Positions 1 to 7,747 are shown, counted from the first letter of the stretch. The stretch is DNA of 27,303 nt from an uncultured Bacillaceae bacterium (GCA_937995745.1 CALKIU010000137.1:1-27303); one strand, 5' to 3'. Made by a program: numbers and translations. The notes: a model not told the origin generated them from the sequence alone.

Positions 1-38
1 GCATTCGCAGCCGGTCTTCGTTGGCGTATGATTTGTTT

Positions 39-53
39 AGTTTTCAAAGAACA
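39..53 (-). promoter_or_regulatory. boxA-like antitermination element of a ribosomal RNA leader
   Basis: Read on the minus strand this is TGTTCTTTGAAAACT, the boxA-like element found in Bacillus rRNA leaders just upstream of 16S rRNA and in the spacers. It lies about 50 bases downstream of a consensus promoter reading left. The rRNA gene itself would start beyond base 1, so the assignment rests on this motif and on the promoters. A leader of a tRNA cluster is the alternative. Confidence 0.6.
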
Positions 54-99
54 ATTTTCTCTGTCGCAAATCAAACATTCCTTTGTGCGACGCGTATAT

Positions 100-128
100 A
101 TTATAACTCTTTTTTAGGTTTTTGTCAA
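100..128 (-). promoter_or_regulatory. Strong sigma-A promoter, probable rrn P2
   Basis: On the minus strand there is a perfect -35 TTGACA (123-128) and a perfect -10 TATAAT (100-105) with exactly 17 bases between them. No coding sequence lies between it and the left edge. A fully consensus promoter followed by a boxA-like sequence is typical of a ribosomal RNA operon. Confidence 0.8.
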
Positions 129-203
129 CAATTATTGCATATTGAACTGTATATTATATTTACAACATGTTTTATCTTGTTAACTCATCGCTTCAGCTTC
201 ATT

Positions 204-232
204 ATCATATCACCCTGTCTCCGCATAGTCAA
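204..232 (-). promoter_or_regulatory. Second tandem sigma-A promoter, probable rrn P1
   Basis: On the minus strand, -35 TTGACT (227-232) and -10 TATGAT (204-209) are 17 bases apart. It lies 104 bases upstream of the consensus promoter at 100-128. This is the tandem P1/P2 layout known from Bacillus rRNA operons. Bases 130-330 otherwise hold AT-rich sequence with no supported gene. Confidence 0.6.
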
Positions 233-338
233 CAGAAAATACAATGTGAAATTTTCCCGAAAAAGGTTCTTGCTCTAATTTCTTCATTAATATTAATATT
301 TCTTCATTATGCCCAACCGGCCTTCCACTTAACAAAAA

Positions 339-379
339 GGGCTGCAAAGGCCATCCTTTAGATGGCTTTTTTGCAGCCC
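339..379 (-). terminator. Rho-independent terminator of pbuG
   Basis: On the minus strand a stem begins GGGCTGCAAA and closes with TTTGCAGCCC. It has an inner GCCATC/GATGGC helix and is followed directly by a run of five T. It starts only a few bases past the pbuG stop codon and separates pbuG from the rrn-type promoters. Confidence 0.9.
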
Positions 380-386
380 ATCCGCT

Positions 387-1715
387 TTATCTGAGGAAGA
401 TAAAATATAGGATAAATACGACAAAGAAGAAGTACATAATTGGATGAATTTCTTTCATGCGCTTCCTAAAAATCATTGTGATCGGATAGAAAACGAAGCC
501 GACGGCAATACCCGTGGCAATGCTGTAAGTAAGCGGCATGGCAGCCATTGTAAAGAACGCCGGGACCGCCGTTTCAAACTTGTGCCATTCAATGTGGCGA
601 AGACTGGAAGCCATCAATACACCGACGATGATGAGAGCCGGAGCTGTAACAGCCGGAGTGATGACTGAAAGCAGCGGGAAAAAGAACAAAGCCAACAGAA
701 AACATGCAGCTGTTACGAGAGATGCAAAACCCGTTCTTGCCCCCGCAGCCACCCCGGTGGAAGATTCCACGTAGGAAGTTACCGTCGATGTACCCAAGAC
801 AGCGCCCGCGATGGAGGCGAGGGAGTCGGAAATCAATGCCCTTCCTGCCCGCGGAAGTTTATTGTCCTTTACAAAACCGGCTTGATTGGCAACCGCCACA
901 AGCGTTCCCGCATTGTCAAAGAAATCGACAAACAAGAATGTCAGAATCGTACCAAGCATGGCCAGCGTATAAAACTCCGGATCAGTAAACGCAGTGATAA
1001 ACTGGCCGAAAGTCGGCGCCAAACTCGGGGCCGTTGACACAATTCCATCCGGCACTTTAATCAAACCGACGATCATGCCGGTGATGGTGGTAATAATCAT
1101 TCCGAAAAACACCCCGGCTTTAACGCCTTTCACCATTAATATAACCGTCACGACCAAGCCGAATATCGCAAGCAATGTATTCGGGCTGGACAGATCGCCC
1201 AATCCCACCAACGTGTTTTCATTATCTACAATTATTCCGGCGGACTGCATGCCGATAAAAGCAATAAATAACCCGATTCCGGCACCGACCGCCAATTTTA
1301 AATCGAGGGGAATGGCATTAATGAGCTTTTCCCGAAGACCCGTGAGCGTCAAAAGCAAAAAGAAAACCCCGGAGACAAATACCGCCGCCAATGCGTGTTG
1401 CCATGGACTGCCGCTCCCCAGCACAACTGAATAAGCAAAAAAGGCGTTCAGTCCGAGACCGGGGGCGAGGGCAATCGGGTATTTTCCCAAGAGTCCCATA
1501 ATCGTGGAGCCGATAGCCGCAGATAATGCGGTCGCCGTAAAGACGGCTCCGTAATCCATGCGCAATTCCGCGGGAAGATCCGTAATATTCGCCAAAGTTA
1601 ACGTATTGGGATTTACCGCCAAAATATAAGCCATTGCGAGAAAAGTTGTCAGTCCGCCAATAATTTCCCGGCGGTAATTCGTACCTAATTCTTCAAATTG
1701 GAAATACTTTTTCAT
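387..1715 (-). CDS. pbuG: NCS2-family hypoxanthine/guanine permease
   Basis: Integral membrane purine importer of the NCS2 (nucleobase:cation symporter 2, AzgA-like) family, bringing hypoxanthine and guanine into the cell for salvage. The product has 442 residues, the usual length. The N-terminus (KYFQFEELGTNYRREIIGG, then LTTFLAMAYILAVNP) closely resembles what I know of B. subtilis PbuG. Further family segments are visible, such as APGLGLNAFFAYSVV near residue 85 and the SSTGVAAGARTG region near residue 318. About a dozen hydrophobic segments are present. The start is backed by an AGGAGG site 7 bases upstream. In B. subtilis pbuG directly follows guaA; here the nitrite/cytochrome island lies between them. 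A promoter at 1953-1981 and a PurBox-like pair at 1986-2029 suggest PurR control. PbuO is the alternative assignment. Confidence 0.9.
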   Translation of the reverse strand: MKKYFQFEELGTNYRREIIGGLTTFLAMAYILAVNPNTLTLANITDLPAELRMDYGAVFTATALSAAIGSTIMGLLGKYPIALAPGLGLNAFFAYSVVLGSGSPWQHALAAVFVSGVFFLLLTLTGLREKLINAIPLDLKLAVGAGIGLFIAFIGMQSAGIIVDNENTLVGLGDLSSPNTLLAIFGLVVTVILMVKGVKAGVFFGMIITTITGMIVGLIKVPDGIVSTAPSLAPTFGQFITAFTDPEFYTLAMLGTILTFLFVDFFDNAGTLVAVANQAGFVKDNKLPRAGRALISDSLASIAGAVLGTSTVTSYVESSTGVAAGARTGFASLVTAACFLLALFFFPLLSVITPAVTAPALIIVGVLMASSLRHIEWHKFETAVPAFFTMAAMPLTYSIATGIAVGFVFYPITMIFRKRMKEIHPIMYFFFVVFILYFIFLR

Positions 1716-1952
1716 CCCTGTTTCCTCCTAATAAAACACATAGGTTTTGCCTTTATGCACCGCATCGAATTTTACTGAGCTTCTGCCAAACATTGCTCCG
1801 TCAACTATTAGAATGCAACATTTCCTCCAATATCATTTACAAAAGTAGAAGTTCGGCGGAATCCCCCTTCCTTTTATGACAACCGCCCGGACGGCAACCG
1901 GCGGAGGTTTTGATATTATTCCAATATAACTCCTTTCGCAAATCCATTGTAA
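1716..1952 (-). other. Long 5' leader of pbuG, no known riboswitch recognised
   Basis: If transcription starts near 1946, pbuG has a leader of about 230 bases. It contains a GC-rich hairpin (1884-1905, arms CCGCC/GGCGG on the plus strand) and an internal GGAGG followed by a six-codon reading frame. B. subtilis pbuG is controlled by a guanine riboswitch, but its conserved core was not found here. The function of this leader is unknown. Confidence 0.4.
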
Positions 1953-1981
1953 AGTTTACCAATAGGCGACGTTAACGTCAA
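1953..1981 (-). promoter_or_regulatory. Promoter of pbuG
   Basis: On the minus strand, -35 TTGACG (1976-1981) and -10 TAAACT (1953-1958) are separated by 17 bases. It lies about 240 bases upstream of the pbuG start codon, with no other gene between them. Confidence 0.55.
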
Positions 1982-1985
1982 CAGA

Positions 1986-2029
1986 AAAAACGAACATTAT
2001 TAATTTCCGTTTAACAAATATTCGTATCT
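1986..2029. promoter_or_regulatory. PurBox-like pair, possible PurR operator
   Basis: A CGAACATTA element (1991-1999) is followed, in inverted orientation 26 bases later, by ATTCGTAT (2020-2027). PurR of B. subtilis binds two such CGAA/TTCG half sites upstream of purine genes, including pbuG. The pair lies immediately upstream of the pbuG -35 element. The match is by eye and short. Confidence 0.4.
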
Positions 2030-2228
2030 ATGTGAAATGCTTGTCACTCCGTCTCTTTGAATCATTATGTCTATTAAGGGGAAATTTCAACAAACCAATC
2101 CCGCCCGCAATTTTTGTCCATTTTTACGAACAAACTTCGAGTTTTGTGAAATAATAAACGTTTTGCTCCTTTTCTATGTCCGGCAGCAAAAATAGAAAAC
2201 AGATTCACATATTTTTTCCTGCCCAAAG

Positions 2229-2271
2229 TATGAAGTTTTTCACAGACCTCAATCGGCTTTTTTCTTAGTAT
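2229..2271 (+). promoter_or_regulatory. Fnr-like box and -10 element for the NapH-like gene
   Basis: TATGA-N6-TCACA (2229-2244) differs in one base from the Bacillus Fnr consensus TGTGA-N6-TCACA. A TAGTAT hexamer (2266-2271) lies where the -10 element would be if the box is centred near -41.5, the position used by class II Fnr-activated promoters. The rest of 2025-2228 is AT-rich and holds no gene. Confidence 0.5.
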
Positions 2272-2356
2272 TGCAATGGGGTGTTATAAAACAGGGGCCG
2301 CCTCTTTACACCCTTGGATTTTTCAAACAACGGGTTAACAGAAAAGGAGTTTTTAT

Positions 2357-3385
2357 ATGGGCATTCAACAGCGGATAAACCGGTATCGGCGCCGGATGAA
2401 AAAAGCGCCGCTCACTTTTGTCAGGCATCTCGTGCAAACCGCATTCTTGCTGTTCCTCGTTTATACAGGCATCCGTTTTTATCTTTTCTATCAGCACTTT
2501 GCCACATTCGGCGCCACCCCGTATGTGGAAAGGCCGCCGGCGGTGGAAGGATTTCTTCCCATCAGCGCTCTCGTTGCCCTGAAAGTGTGGCTGACAACAG
2601 GAGTCTTTGACACAATACACCCGGCCGGCTTGGTGCTGTTTACCTTCTTTGTCGCCTCGGGATTCATTTTTAGAAGAATGTTTTGCAGCTGGATTTGCCC
2701 GGTCGGAACAGTGAGCGAATGGGTGGGAATTTTAGGAAGGAAGCTGTTCAAACGGAATGTGGATCTGCCGAAATGGGTGACCTGGTTTCTTTTTCCATTA
2801 AAATATTTGCTGCTCGCCTTTTTCGTCAAAGTGATCATCTTTGATATGCCTGTGGATGCTGCCAAAGCCTTTTTGCTTTCTCCTTACAACATGATTTCGG
2901 ACGTTAAGATGTTGAAGTTTTTCATAGAAATCAGTTCGTTTACTTTAAAAGTGCTCATTATTCTTTTCATCCTGTCTCTTGTTTTCAGAAATTTTTGGTG
3001 CCGGTTTCTTTGTCCATACGGGGCGTTAATCGGACTCGGTTCCTTGTTAGGGCTTTCCCGAGTTAAACGCAATGAAAAGACATGCATTGATTGTCAACAA
3101 TGTACAAGAGTTTGCCCGCAGCGGATTAAAGTGTCGGAAAAGAAATCCGTCTACACACCGGAATGCACGGCCTGCATGCGCTGCGTTGAAGCGTGTCCCG
3201 TAAAAGACACGCTGACAATGAACAGCGGGACAAAAAAATTAAATAAATGGGTGCTTCCTGCCGTCTTTTTCGGATTGTTTTTCACGGTTGTTATCACGGC
3301 GAAAATGACCGGACATTGGCAGACGGCACTGACTTATGAAACGTTCAAGGTTTTAATTCCATGGGCTGATTATATCGGACATTGA
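2357..3385 (+). CDS. NapH/CcoG-type membrane polyferredoxin (4Fe-4S)
   Basis: Membrane iron-sulfur protein of the NapH/MauN/YccM group, which passes electrons between the quinone pool and periplasmic-side or membrane redox partners. The protein has 342 residues and about five hydrophobic segments. It has two membrane-proximal CxxxCP motifs (Cys110/Cys114 and Cys215/Cys219), the hallmark of the family. Two classical 4Fe-4S ferredoxin motifs follow: Cys243, 246, 249, 253 and Cys270, 273, 276, 280. An AAGGAG site precedes the chosen ATG. It is transcribed divergently from pbuG and converges on nrfA. No NapG-like partner or catalytic subunit is encoded beside it. A role in feeding electrons to NrfHA, or in anaerobic redox control, is inferred from position and from the Fnr-like box upstream. 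Confidence 0.85.
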   Translation: MGIQQRINRYRRRMKKAPLTFVRHLVQTAFLLFLVYTGIRFYLFYQHFATFGATPYVERPPAVEGFLPISALVALKVWLTTGVFDTIHPAGLVLFTFFVASGFIFRRMFCSWICPVGTVSEWVGILGRKLFKRNVDLPKWVTWFLFPLKYLLLAFFVKVIIFDMPVDAAKAFLLSPYNMISDVKMLKFFIEISSFTLKVLIILFILSLVFRNFWCRFLCPYGALIGLGSLLGLSRVKRNEKTCIDCQQCTRVCPQRIKVSEKKSVYTPECTACMRCVEACPVKDTLTMNSGTKKLNKWVLPAVFFGLFFTVVITAKMTGHWQTALTYETFKVLIPWADYIGH

Positions 3386-3423
3386 CTGCCACGGAACGTC
3401 ATAAAATACAAGATTTAATAAGG

Positions 3424-3458
3424 AAGGGGTTGTCCTGCGGGCAACCCCTTTCCCTTTT
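3424..3458 (+). terminator. Terminator of the NapH-like gene
   Basis: The stem AAGGGGTTG/CAACCCCTT has a short GC-rich loop and is followed by a C/T-rich tail. It lies about 40 bases after the NapH-like stop codon, in the convergent gap with nrfA. The 296-base gap (3386-3681) contains this and the nrfA terminator and no supported gene. Confidence 0.7.
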
Positions 3459-3628
3459 GCGGCCTTCAAAAAGAGGGGAAATATCGGGAAGGCATGTGAA
3501 GATTTGGAATCCGGAGTTCGTGCATCGGGAAGAGCCTTTCGTCTGAACCCTCTGCCCCCACGCTCGTCCCTCAAAAACTTTGCTGCCTGACAAATATACA
3601 GAATCGTTTCCGCCGGACAAACAAAAGT

Positions 3629-3661
3629 GCCGCCCGAAACAACTGAGATGTTTCGGGCGGC
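3629..3661 (-). terminator. Terminator of the ccm-nrf operon
   Basis: A perfect 13-base-pair stem (GCCGCCCGAAACA with its complement) has a seven-base loop. On the minus strand it is followed by a T-rich stretch. It lies 20 bases past the nrfA stop codon. Confidence 0.9.
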
Positions 3662-3681
3662 TCCCATTTTTTGCCGTTTAA

Positions 3682-5103
3682 TTATTTTTTCGGCTGTTGG
3701 GGAGGAAAATAGTCGTTTGTTGCCCAATCTTTCTTCTTGAAGTTGTCTTTTTCATTCATAACCGCCTTTTTCACCTTTTCAATTTCCCGATCCAGCTCGT
3801 CAATGTCCACACCTTTTTTCACCAATTCTTCCGTTGCCAGTTTAATGGCTTTATAGGAGTATTCGGAAGACAGTTTCAGCGTGTCCATCGCTTGCTGCGG
3901 GTTGTGGAATCCGGCGGAGTTTTCCGCGGCCACAATATCCCAGAACCATTGGGCTTTGCGGATATATTCTTGCGCTTCCTTGATTTTCTTTTCGCTGACC
4001 CCGGACGTGATCATCTTGTTCACGTAGTAATGGGCCGTGACGGAAATATCCTGGGATTTGTGGAGCGCTTCCACATGGTTGTCCTGAATTTCATAAACCC
4101 GTTGCTCCAATTCTTCCAGATCCCGGTTGCTGTGGCAGGTGGCGCAAGACTCTTCCATCGTTTTCAAAGGCGATGTCCACCAGTGGGAACTGATTTTCTT
4201 TTTCCCGTCCACGCGCACATACGGCATATGGCAATCGGAGCAGGATACCCCGGCCCGTCCGTGCGGTCCGGTCATAAACGTTTCAAACTCAGGGTGCTGC
4301 GCTTTTAAGATCGGCGTGCCGGAAATATTATGAATCCAGTCATACTCAAAACCGCTTTCCTTGGCAATCGTATCGTAGTATTCATACATTTCTTCCGGTT
4401 TGAAGCCCTTTGCCCAAGGATACGTAACTTCGCTGTTGTCAGCGGCAAAGTAGTATTCGACGTGGCACTGTCCGCACACGTAGCTGCGCATCTCATTCTT
4501 TGTCGGATTGGACATGTCAATGCCTTGTGATTCCATCGCTTTCACGAAACTCGGGCGGGTGACGCGCAGATCCATCGTTTGCGGATCGTGGCAGTCGGAA
4601 CAGCCGATGGGCGAGTGGCCCATCTCTTCTCCTTTTTTCCAGATTACTTCATTGAAATTGGCGCCCCAATAGTCGTCGCCCATTTCTGCCAGCATCTGCG
4701 GAACGGCCGTTGATTTGCACGTATAGCAGGAGCCGACAGACTCGTCCGTAATCCGGGCGATCTCGCGGACGTCTTCCAAAGCGTACGTATGGCCGCGATC
4801 CTCATTGTATTCAAGGGCGAAACCGTAGCCGTTAAATAAAATAGGCAGCAACGGTTCTTTGTCCGGATCAAACTTGCTCCGTTTCACTGAACCGCCGTAT
4901 TTTGTATCTTCCATTTCAAAGTTTTTCATATAACTTTCGTATTGAAGCGGAAATTTGTCTTTAAACGCTTCGTTGCTGATCTCGTCCTTGTCCAGCCCGG
5001 TTGTCGCGGTTTTGTTCCCGTTTTCATCGGAACTGGAACAGCCGGAAACCGTCAAAATGAATGCGACCAGGAGCAATATGGTCCAACGGAATTTCCTAGC
5101 CAT
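3682..5103 (-). CDS. nrfA: Ammonia-forming cytochrome c nitrite reductase, catalytic subunit
   Basis: Pentahaem cytochrome c552 that reduces nitrite to ammonium with six electrons, outside the cytoplasmic membrane. Its 473 residues start with a lipoprotein signal (lipobox VSGC, Cys22), so it is probably lipid-anchored as in other Gram-positive NrfA. The catalytic haem site is the diagnostic CxxCK, CYTCK at 126-130. Four CxxCH sites follow: 168-172, 210-214, 288-292 and 320-324. The active-site region CHVEYYF follows the third haem motif, and a GPHGR segment precedes the fourth. The start lies inside the end of nrfH (8-base overlap), indicating translational coupling; it is the last gene of the long ccm-nrf unit. 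CxxCK haem attachment in Escherichia coli needs special lyase subunits (NrfEFG), which bears on why a ccm set sits here. Confidence 0.97.
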   Translation of the reverse strand: MARKFRWTILLLVAFILTVSGCSSSDENGNKTATTGLDKDEISNEAFKDKFPLQYESYMKNFEMEDTKYGGSVKRSKFDPDKEPLLPILFNGYGFALEYNEDRGHTYALEDVREIARITDESVGSCYTCKSTAVPQMLAEMGDDYWGANFNEVIWKKGEEMGHSPIGCSDCHDPQTMDLRVTRPSFVKAMESQGIDMSNPTKNEMRSYVCGQCHVEYYFAADNSEVTYPWAKGFKPEEMYEYYDTIAKESGFEYDWIHNISGTPILKAQHPEFETFMTGPHGRAGVSCSDCHMPYVRVDGKKKISSHWWTSPLKTMEESCATCHSNRDLEELEQRVYEIQDNHVEALHKSQDISVTAHYYVNKMITSGVSEKKIKEAQEYIRKAQWFWDIVAAENSAGFHNPQQAMDTLKLSSEYSYKAIKLATEELVKKGVDIDELDREIEKVKKAVMNEKDNFKKKDWATNDYFPPQQPKK

Positions 5104-5620
5104 TGTCGTAAGTCCCTCCTTTGTTTTTCAAAAGTTCTCCCGGTACAGGAGGTTTGTAATAGTCTTCTGTTTTAAAATCGCTGCCATGGGGCACGTCCTG
5201 ATGACAGCTGACACAGCTCTGCTCCGGATCAAGATTGAGATTCTCAATCGTATTTTGGTGACAGTCGACACAATTCTCCTGGATAATCTTTTTCGAGGTC
5301 TCGGTAGTGTGCAAAACTTTGGGAATTTTGTCGACGCCAAACGTATTGTAGTAAACGTGGCCGAGACCGGATTTGGCTTTGTTGACATACTTGCTGACAA
5401 TGGAGTCATGGGGCAGATGGCAATCCGAGCAAGCGAGATGGGCATGATTGGAATCCAAAAAGGATTCATGGGCTTGCGTCATGATGTGGCAACTGCTGCA
5501 AAACTCCGGAGAATCGGTGTAATCGAGCGCCTTTCCTGTCACAACCGTCAAAATCATTCCCAGAAAAACGCCGGCAAATATTAGCGTTGTTTTCTTTTTT
5601 AAGGAGAACTTTTTCCGCAT
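5096..5620 (-). CDS. nrfH: NrfH, NapC/NirT-family tetrahaem quinol dehydrogenase
   Basis: Membrane-anchored cytochrome that takes electrons from menaquinol and hands them to NrfA, forming the NrfHA complex. With the start used here it has 174 residues: one N-terminal membrane helix (about 11-28), then four CxxCH motifs at 41-45, 64-68, 117-121 and 136-140. Met47 follows the first motif as CHIM, matching the unusual methionine ligand of NrfH haem 1. A GTG nine bases upstream (5629) is in frame, but GAGG lies a good eight bases before the ATG at 5620 and too near the GTG. It follows the thioredoxin-like gene by about 66 bases and overlaps nrfA. Confidence 0.95.
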   Translation of the reverse strand: MRKKFSLKKKTTLIFAGVFLGMILTVVTGKALDYTDSPEFCSSCHIMTQAHESFLDSNHAHLACSDCHLPHDSIVSKYVNKAKSGLGHVYYNTFGVDKIPKVLHTTETSKKIIQENCVDCHQNTIENLNLDPEQSCVSCHQDVPHGSDFKTEDYYKPPVPGELLKNKGGTYDNG

Positions 5621-5686
5621 CTTCCTCACCTCCCTCCAATATGAATGCCGTTTTTGAAATCAGCGCATTGTACATTTGCAAGGGAG

Positions 5687-6187
5687 TCAGGTGCGTTTTT
5701 CAATCAGGCTGATTAAATAGTCTTTTGTCGTCGGTCCGCTGAACCGCTCGACAATGATTCCGTCCTCGTTAATAATGAGAGTTTCCGGCTGGCCGACGAC
5801 GCTGTATTGTTCGGAAACCGTTTCTTTCGTATCAAGCAGATAAATCAATTGCGAATGGTTTTCCCGAATGTATTTTTCCATCCGCTTCTGCGACTCGCCC
5901 CTGGCAATGATGAGAAGCTGCGCCCCCTCATATTCCCTGCCGAACGCTTCCAGTTCGGGCGCCTCTTCAATACAAGGGGGGCACCAAGTGGCAAAAAAAT
6001 TCAGGACAACGGGACGGCCTTTAAAATCCGACAACCGGTATGTCTTTCCGTGGATATCTTTCAACTCAAAGTCAATCGCCCGGTCGCCGGGGTTGGTGGC
6101 TGCTTTTTCATCCAGTCCCAAAAACAAAATACCGACGAATCCGATCACGGCCAGAATGACTGCCGCAGAAACCAGTTTTCCGCGCAT
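5687..6187 (-). CDS. ResA/CcmG-type membrane-tethered thiol-disulfide oxidoreductase
   Basis: Extracytoplasmic thioredoxin-fold protein of the TlpA/ResA/CcmG group, which keeps the cysteines of apocytochrome c reduced before haem attachment. It has 166 residues: an N-terminal anchor (about 5-24), then an AhpC/TSA-Redoxin domain with the active site WCPPC at 68-72. The cis-proline loop is seen as VVGQPETLII. The start at 6187 is preferred because AGGTGAT, complementary to the 16S rRNA end, lies about eight bases before it; GTG 6196 and ATG 6193 are too close to that site. Placed between ccmD and nrfH, it probably serves as the reductant for NrfHA apoproteins. The sequence alone does not separate ResA from CcmG. 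Confidence 0.9.
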   Translation of the reverse strand: MRGKLVSAAVILAVIGFVGILFLGLDEKAATNPGDRAIDFELKDIHGKTYRLSDFKGRPVVLNFFATWCPPCIEEAPELEAFGREYEGAQLLIIARGESQKRMEKYIRENHSQLIYLLDTKETVSEQYSVVGQPETLIINEDGIIVERFSGPTTKDYLISLIEKRT

Positions 6188-6203
6188 TCCCATCACCTGC
6201 CTG

Positions 6204-6335
6204 TCACTGTTCTGAATTCCATTCCTCCAGCTGTTTTATTTCCGCCTGCAATTGTTTTTGGCGTTTGCCCAGGACCACGACGTATGCGGCAATCAACAAC
6301 CAAGTAACGGTACATGCGAAAAATAAGAAGTTCAT
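6204..6335 (-). CDS. ccmD: CcmD-like small membrane protein
   Basis: Forty-three-residue protein with one N-terminal membrane helix (about 2-22) followed by a basic, coiled-coil-like tail (KRQKQLQAEIKQLEE). This is exactly the build of CcmD, which in System I releases holo-CcmE from the CcmABC complex. An AGGAGG ribosome binding site lies seven bases before the ATG. It is 18 bases downstream of ccmC and just before the ResA/CcmG-type gene, the usual ccmC-ccmD-ccmG order. Such short frames are easily missed. Identity rests on size, topology and position, because CcmD sequences are poorly conserved. Confidence 0.8.
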   Translation of the reverse strand: MNFLFFACTVTWLLIAAYVVVLGKRQKQLQAEIKQLEEWNSEQ

Positions 6336-6353
6336 CTTTTTTCCTCCTATATA

Positions 6354-7064
6354 TTAATTGGCCCATTTTTGAAGCAGTTTGTTTTTTGCCTGTTTCACCC
6401 GCGTGCGCATTTTCTCGATTTCCGCGCCTTTGCGCATAAGGAACAAATAAAGAATGGTGATCGTGACAACGCTGAAAATTAACGTAAACAACATTTCCGG
6501 TTCAAGGCCTCCGCCCGTTTCGTTTTTTCCTTCGCCGAAAACGACGGGGTGAAGTTTGGAATTCCACCAGCGGGTGGCCATGAACACGATCGGAACGTTG
6601 AGGCAGCCGATGATGCCGAAGACGCCGGAAAGTCTGGCGATTTTCTCCCACCGGCCGTCCATTTTGCGGATGAATAGATAGGCGACATAAATAAACCAAA
6701 GGATTAACGTGGTAACGAGACGCGGTTCCCAACTCCACCATACGTTCCAGCTGATCCGTCCCCAAACCATCCCCGTCAAAAGAGTGACGGTCGTAAACAA
6801 AACGCCGATTTCTGCGGACACGCCTGCATAAATAAAGTGGTTCATTTTCGGTTTGATTAAATTGAACACGCTGTAAACACCGACGACGAAAAAGGCGAGA
6901 AAAGCGACCCATGCACAGCCGACATGGAAATAAAAAATTTTCTGCGCCGGGCCCAATACCCTTTCAACGGGCGACCAAATAAAAATGAAATACATCATGA
7001 CCGGCACGGCCGCCACCAAAATATAGAACAGCGTCCAATCGATAATTTGAGATTTCAGTTTCAT
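6354..7064 (-). CDS. ccmC: CcmC haem-handling protein of cytochrome c maturation System I
   Basis: Polytopic membrane protein of the haem-handling family that places haem on CcmE at the outer face of the membrane. It has 236 residues and six likely helices. The tryptophan-rich WWD-type segment is at 101-115 (WGRISWNVWWSWEPR). The two conserved axial histidines are His47 (FYFHVG) and His172 (KLHPVV). The WWD core ends in EPR rather than the common DAR. The frame is open further upstream, but the ATG at 7064 has a GGAGG site eight bases before it and overlaps the ccmB stop by one base (TGATG), so it is the real start. Confidence 0.95.
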   Translation of the reverse strand: MKLKSQIIDWTLFYILVAAVPVMMYFIFIWSPVERVLGPAQKIFYFHVGCAWVAFLAFFVVGVYSVFNLIKPKMNHFIYAGVSAEIGVLFTTVTLLTGMVWGRISWNVWWSWEPRLVTTLILWFIYVAYLFIRKMDGRWEKIARLSGVFGIIGCLNVPIVFMATRWWNSKLHPVVFGEGKNETGGGLEPEMLFTLIFSVVTITILYLFLMRKGAEIEKMRTRVKQAKNKLLQKWAN

Positions 7065-7747
7065 CACGAGTCCTCCAAAATATATTCGAATAGCAGCAAA
7101 CAAACGGCCGTAAACAACAGATCGTATCCGGCCATCAATTGAATCCACGACATTGCCGATTCCATATTTTCCCCGCCGGCAAACGCGGCGGATGCCTGAA
7201 CGGCGCCGATCATCAACGGACTAAGGAGCGGCAGCAAAAGGACCGGCAAAAGCATCTCGCTGTTTTGCGCATTCACGGCAAGCGCCGCCAAAAACGTCCC
7301 GATGATGATGAGGCCGTACGTTCCCAAAAAGACCGTTGCCAAAAACCACAAAAGAGAACCGGCAAAGCGGTAATCGAACAATATGAACAAAACCGGGATG
7401 CTGACCATTTGCACAAACAAAACAAGGACAAAATTGGCGATCACTTTGCCGATATAAATGCTCGCCGGATCAATGGGGGCGGCGCGGAGCCCGTTCAAAC
7501 AGCCGTTTTCCAATTCGGAGGCAAACGAACGGTTCAAACCGAGCAGGGCGGAAAAAATTGTAATCAGCCACACGAGCCCCGGTATGACGGTTTTTACCGT
7601 TTGGTTGGCCGGGTCGAAAGCAAAACTGAAGACCAGGACGACAAGGGCGGAAAATATGAGCATGACAGAGATGGTTTCCTTTGTCTTCCATTCCTTGCGC
7701 AAGTCTTTCCCGGCGATGACAAAACCGTCCCTTATCAACTCCATCAT
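7064..7747 (-). CDS. ccmB: CcmB, membrane subunit of the CcmABCD haem exporter-like complex
   Basis: Membrane partner of the CcmA ATPase. The complex uses ATP hydrolysis to release haem-loaded CcmE from CcmC. The protein has 227 residues with six hydrophobic segments. The family N-terminal pattern of a cytoplasmic KDL-x-EWK stretch before helix 1 is visible (AGKDLRKEWKTKE), as is the conserved region around FASELENGCLNGLRAAPIDP. It overlaps the ccmA stop by four bases (ATGA) and the ccmC start by one base, so the three genes are translationally coupled. Confidence 0.93.
   Translation of the reverse strand: MMELIRDGFVIAGKDLRKEWKTKETISVMLIFSALVVLVFSFAFDPANQTVKTVIPGLVWLITIFSALLGLNRSFASELENGCLNGLRAAPIDPASIYIGKVIANFVLVLFVQMVSIPVLFILFDYRFAGSLLWFLATVFLGTYGLIIIGTFLAALAVNAQNSEMLLPVLLLPLLSPLMIGAVQASAAFAGGENMESAMSWIQLMAGYDLLFTAVCLLLFEYILEDS

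Noticed and set aside
1716..1952. Guanine riboswitch upstream of pbuG
   Set aside because: I looked for the conserved purine-riboswitch core on the minus strand and did not find it.
7065..7148. N-terminal extension of CcmC by 28 residues
   Set aside because: The extension overlaps the coding end of ccmB, lacks a ribosome binding site, and the ATG at 7064 has GGAGG at the right distance.
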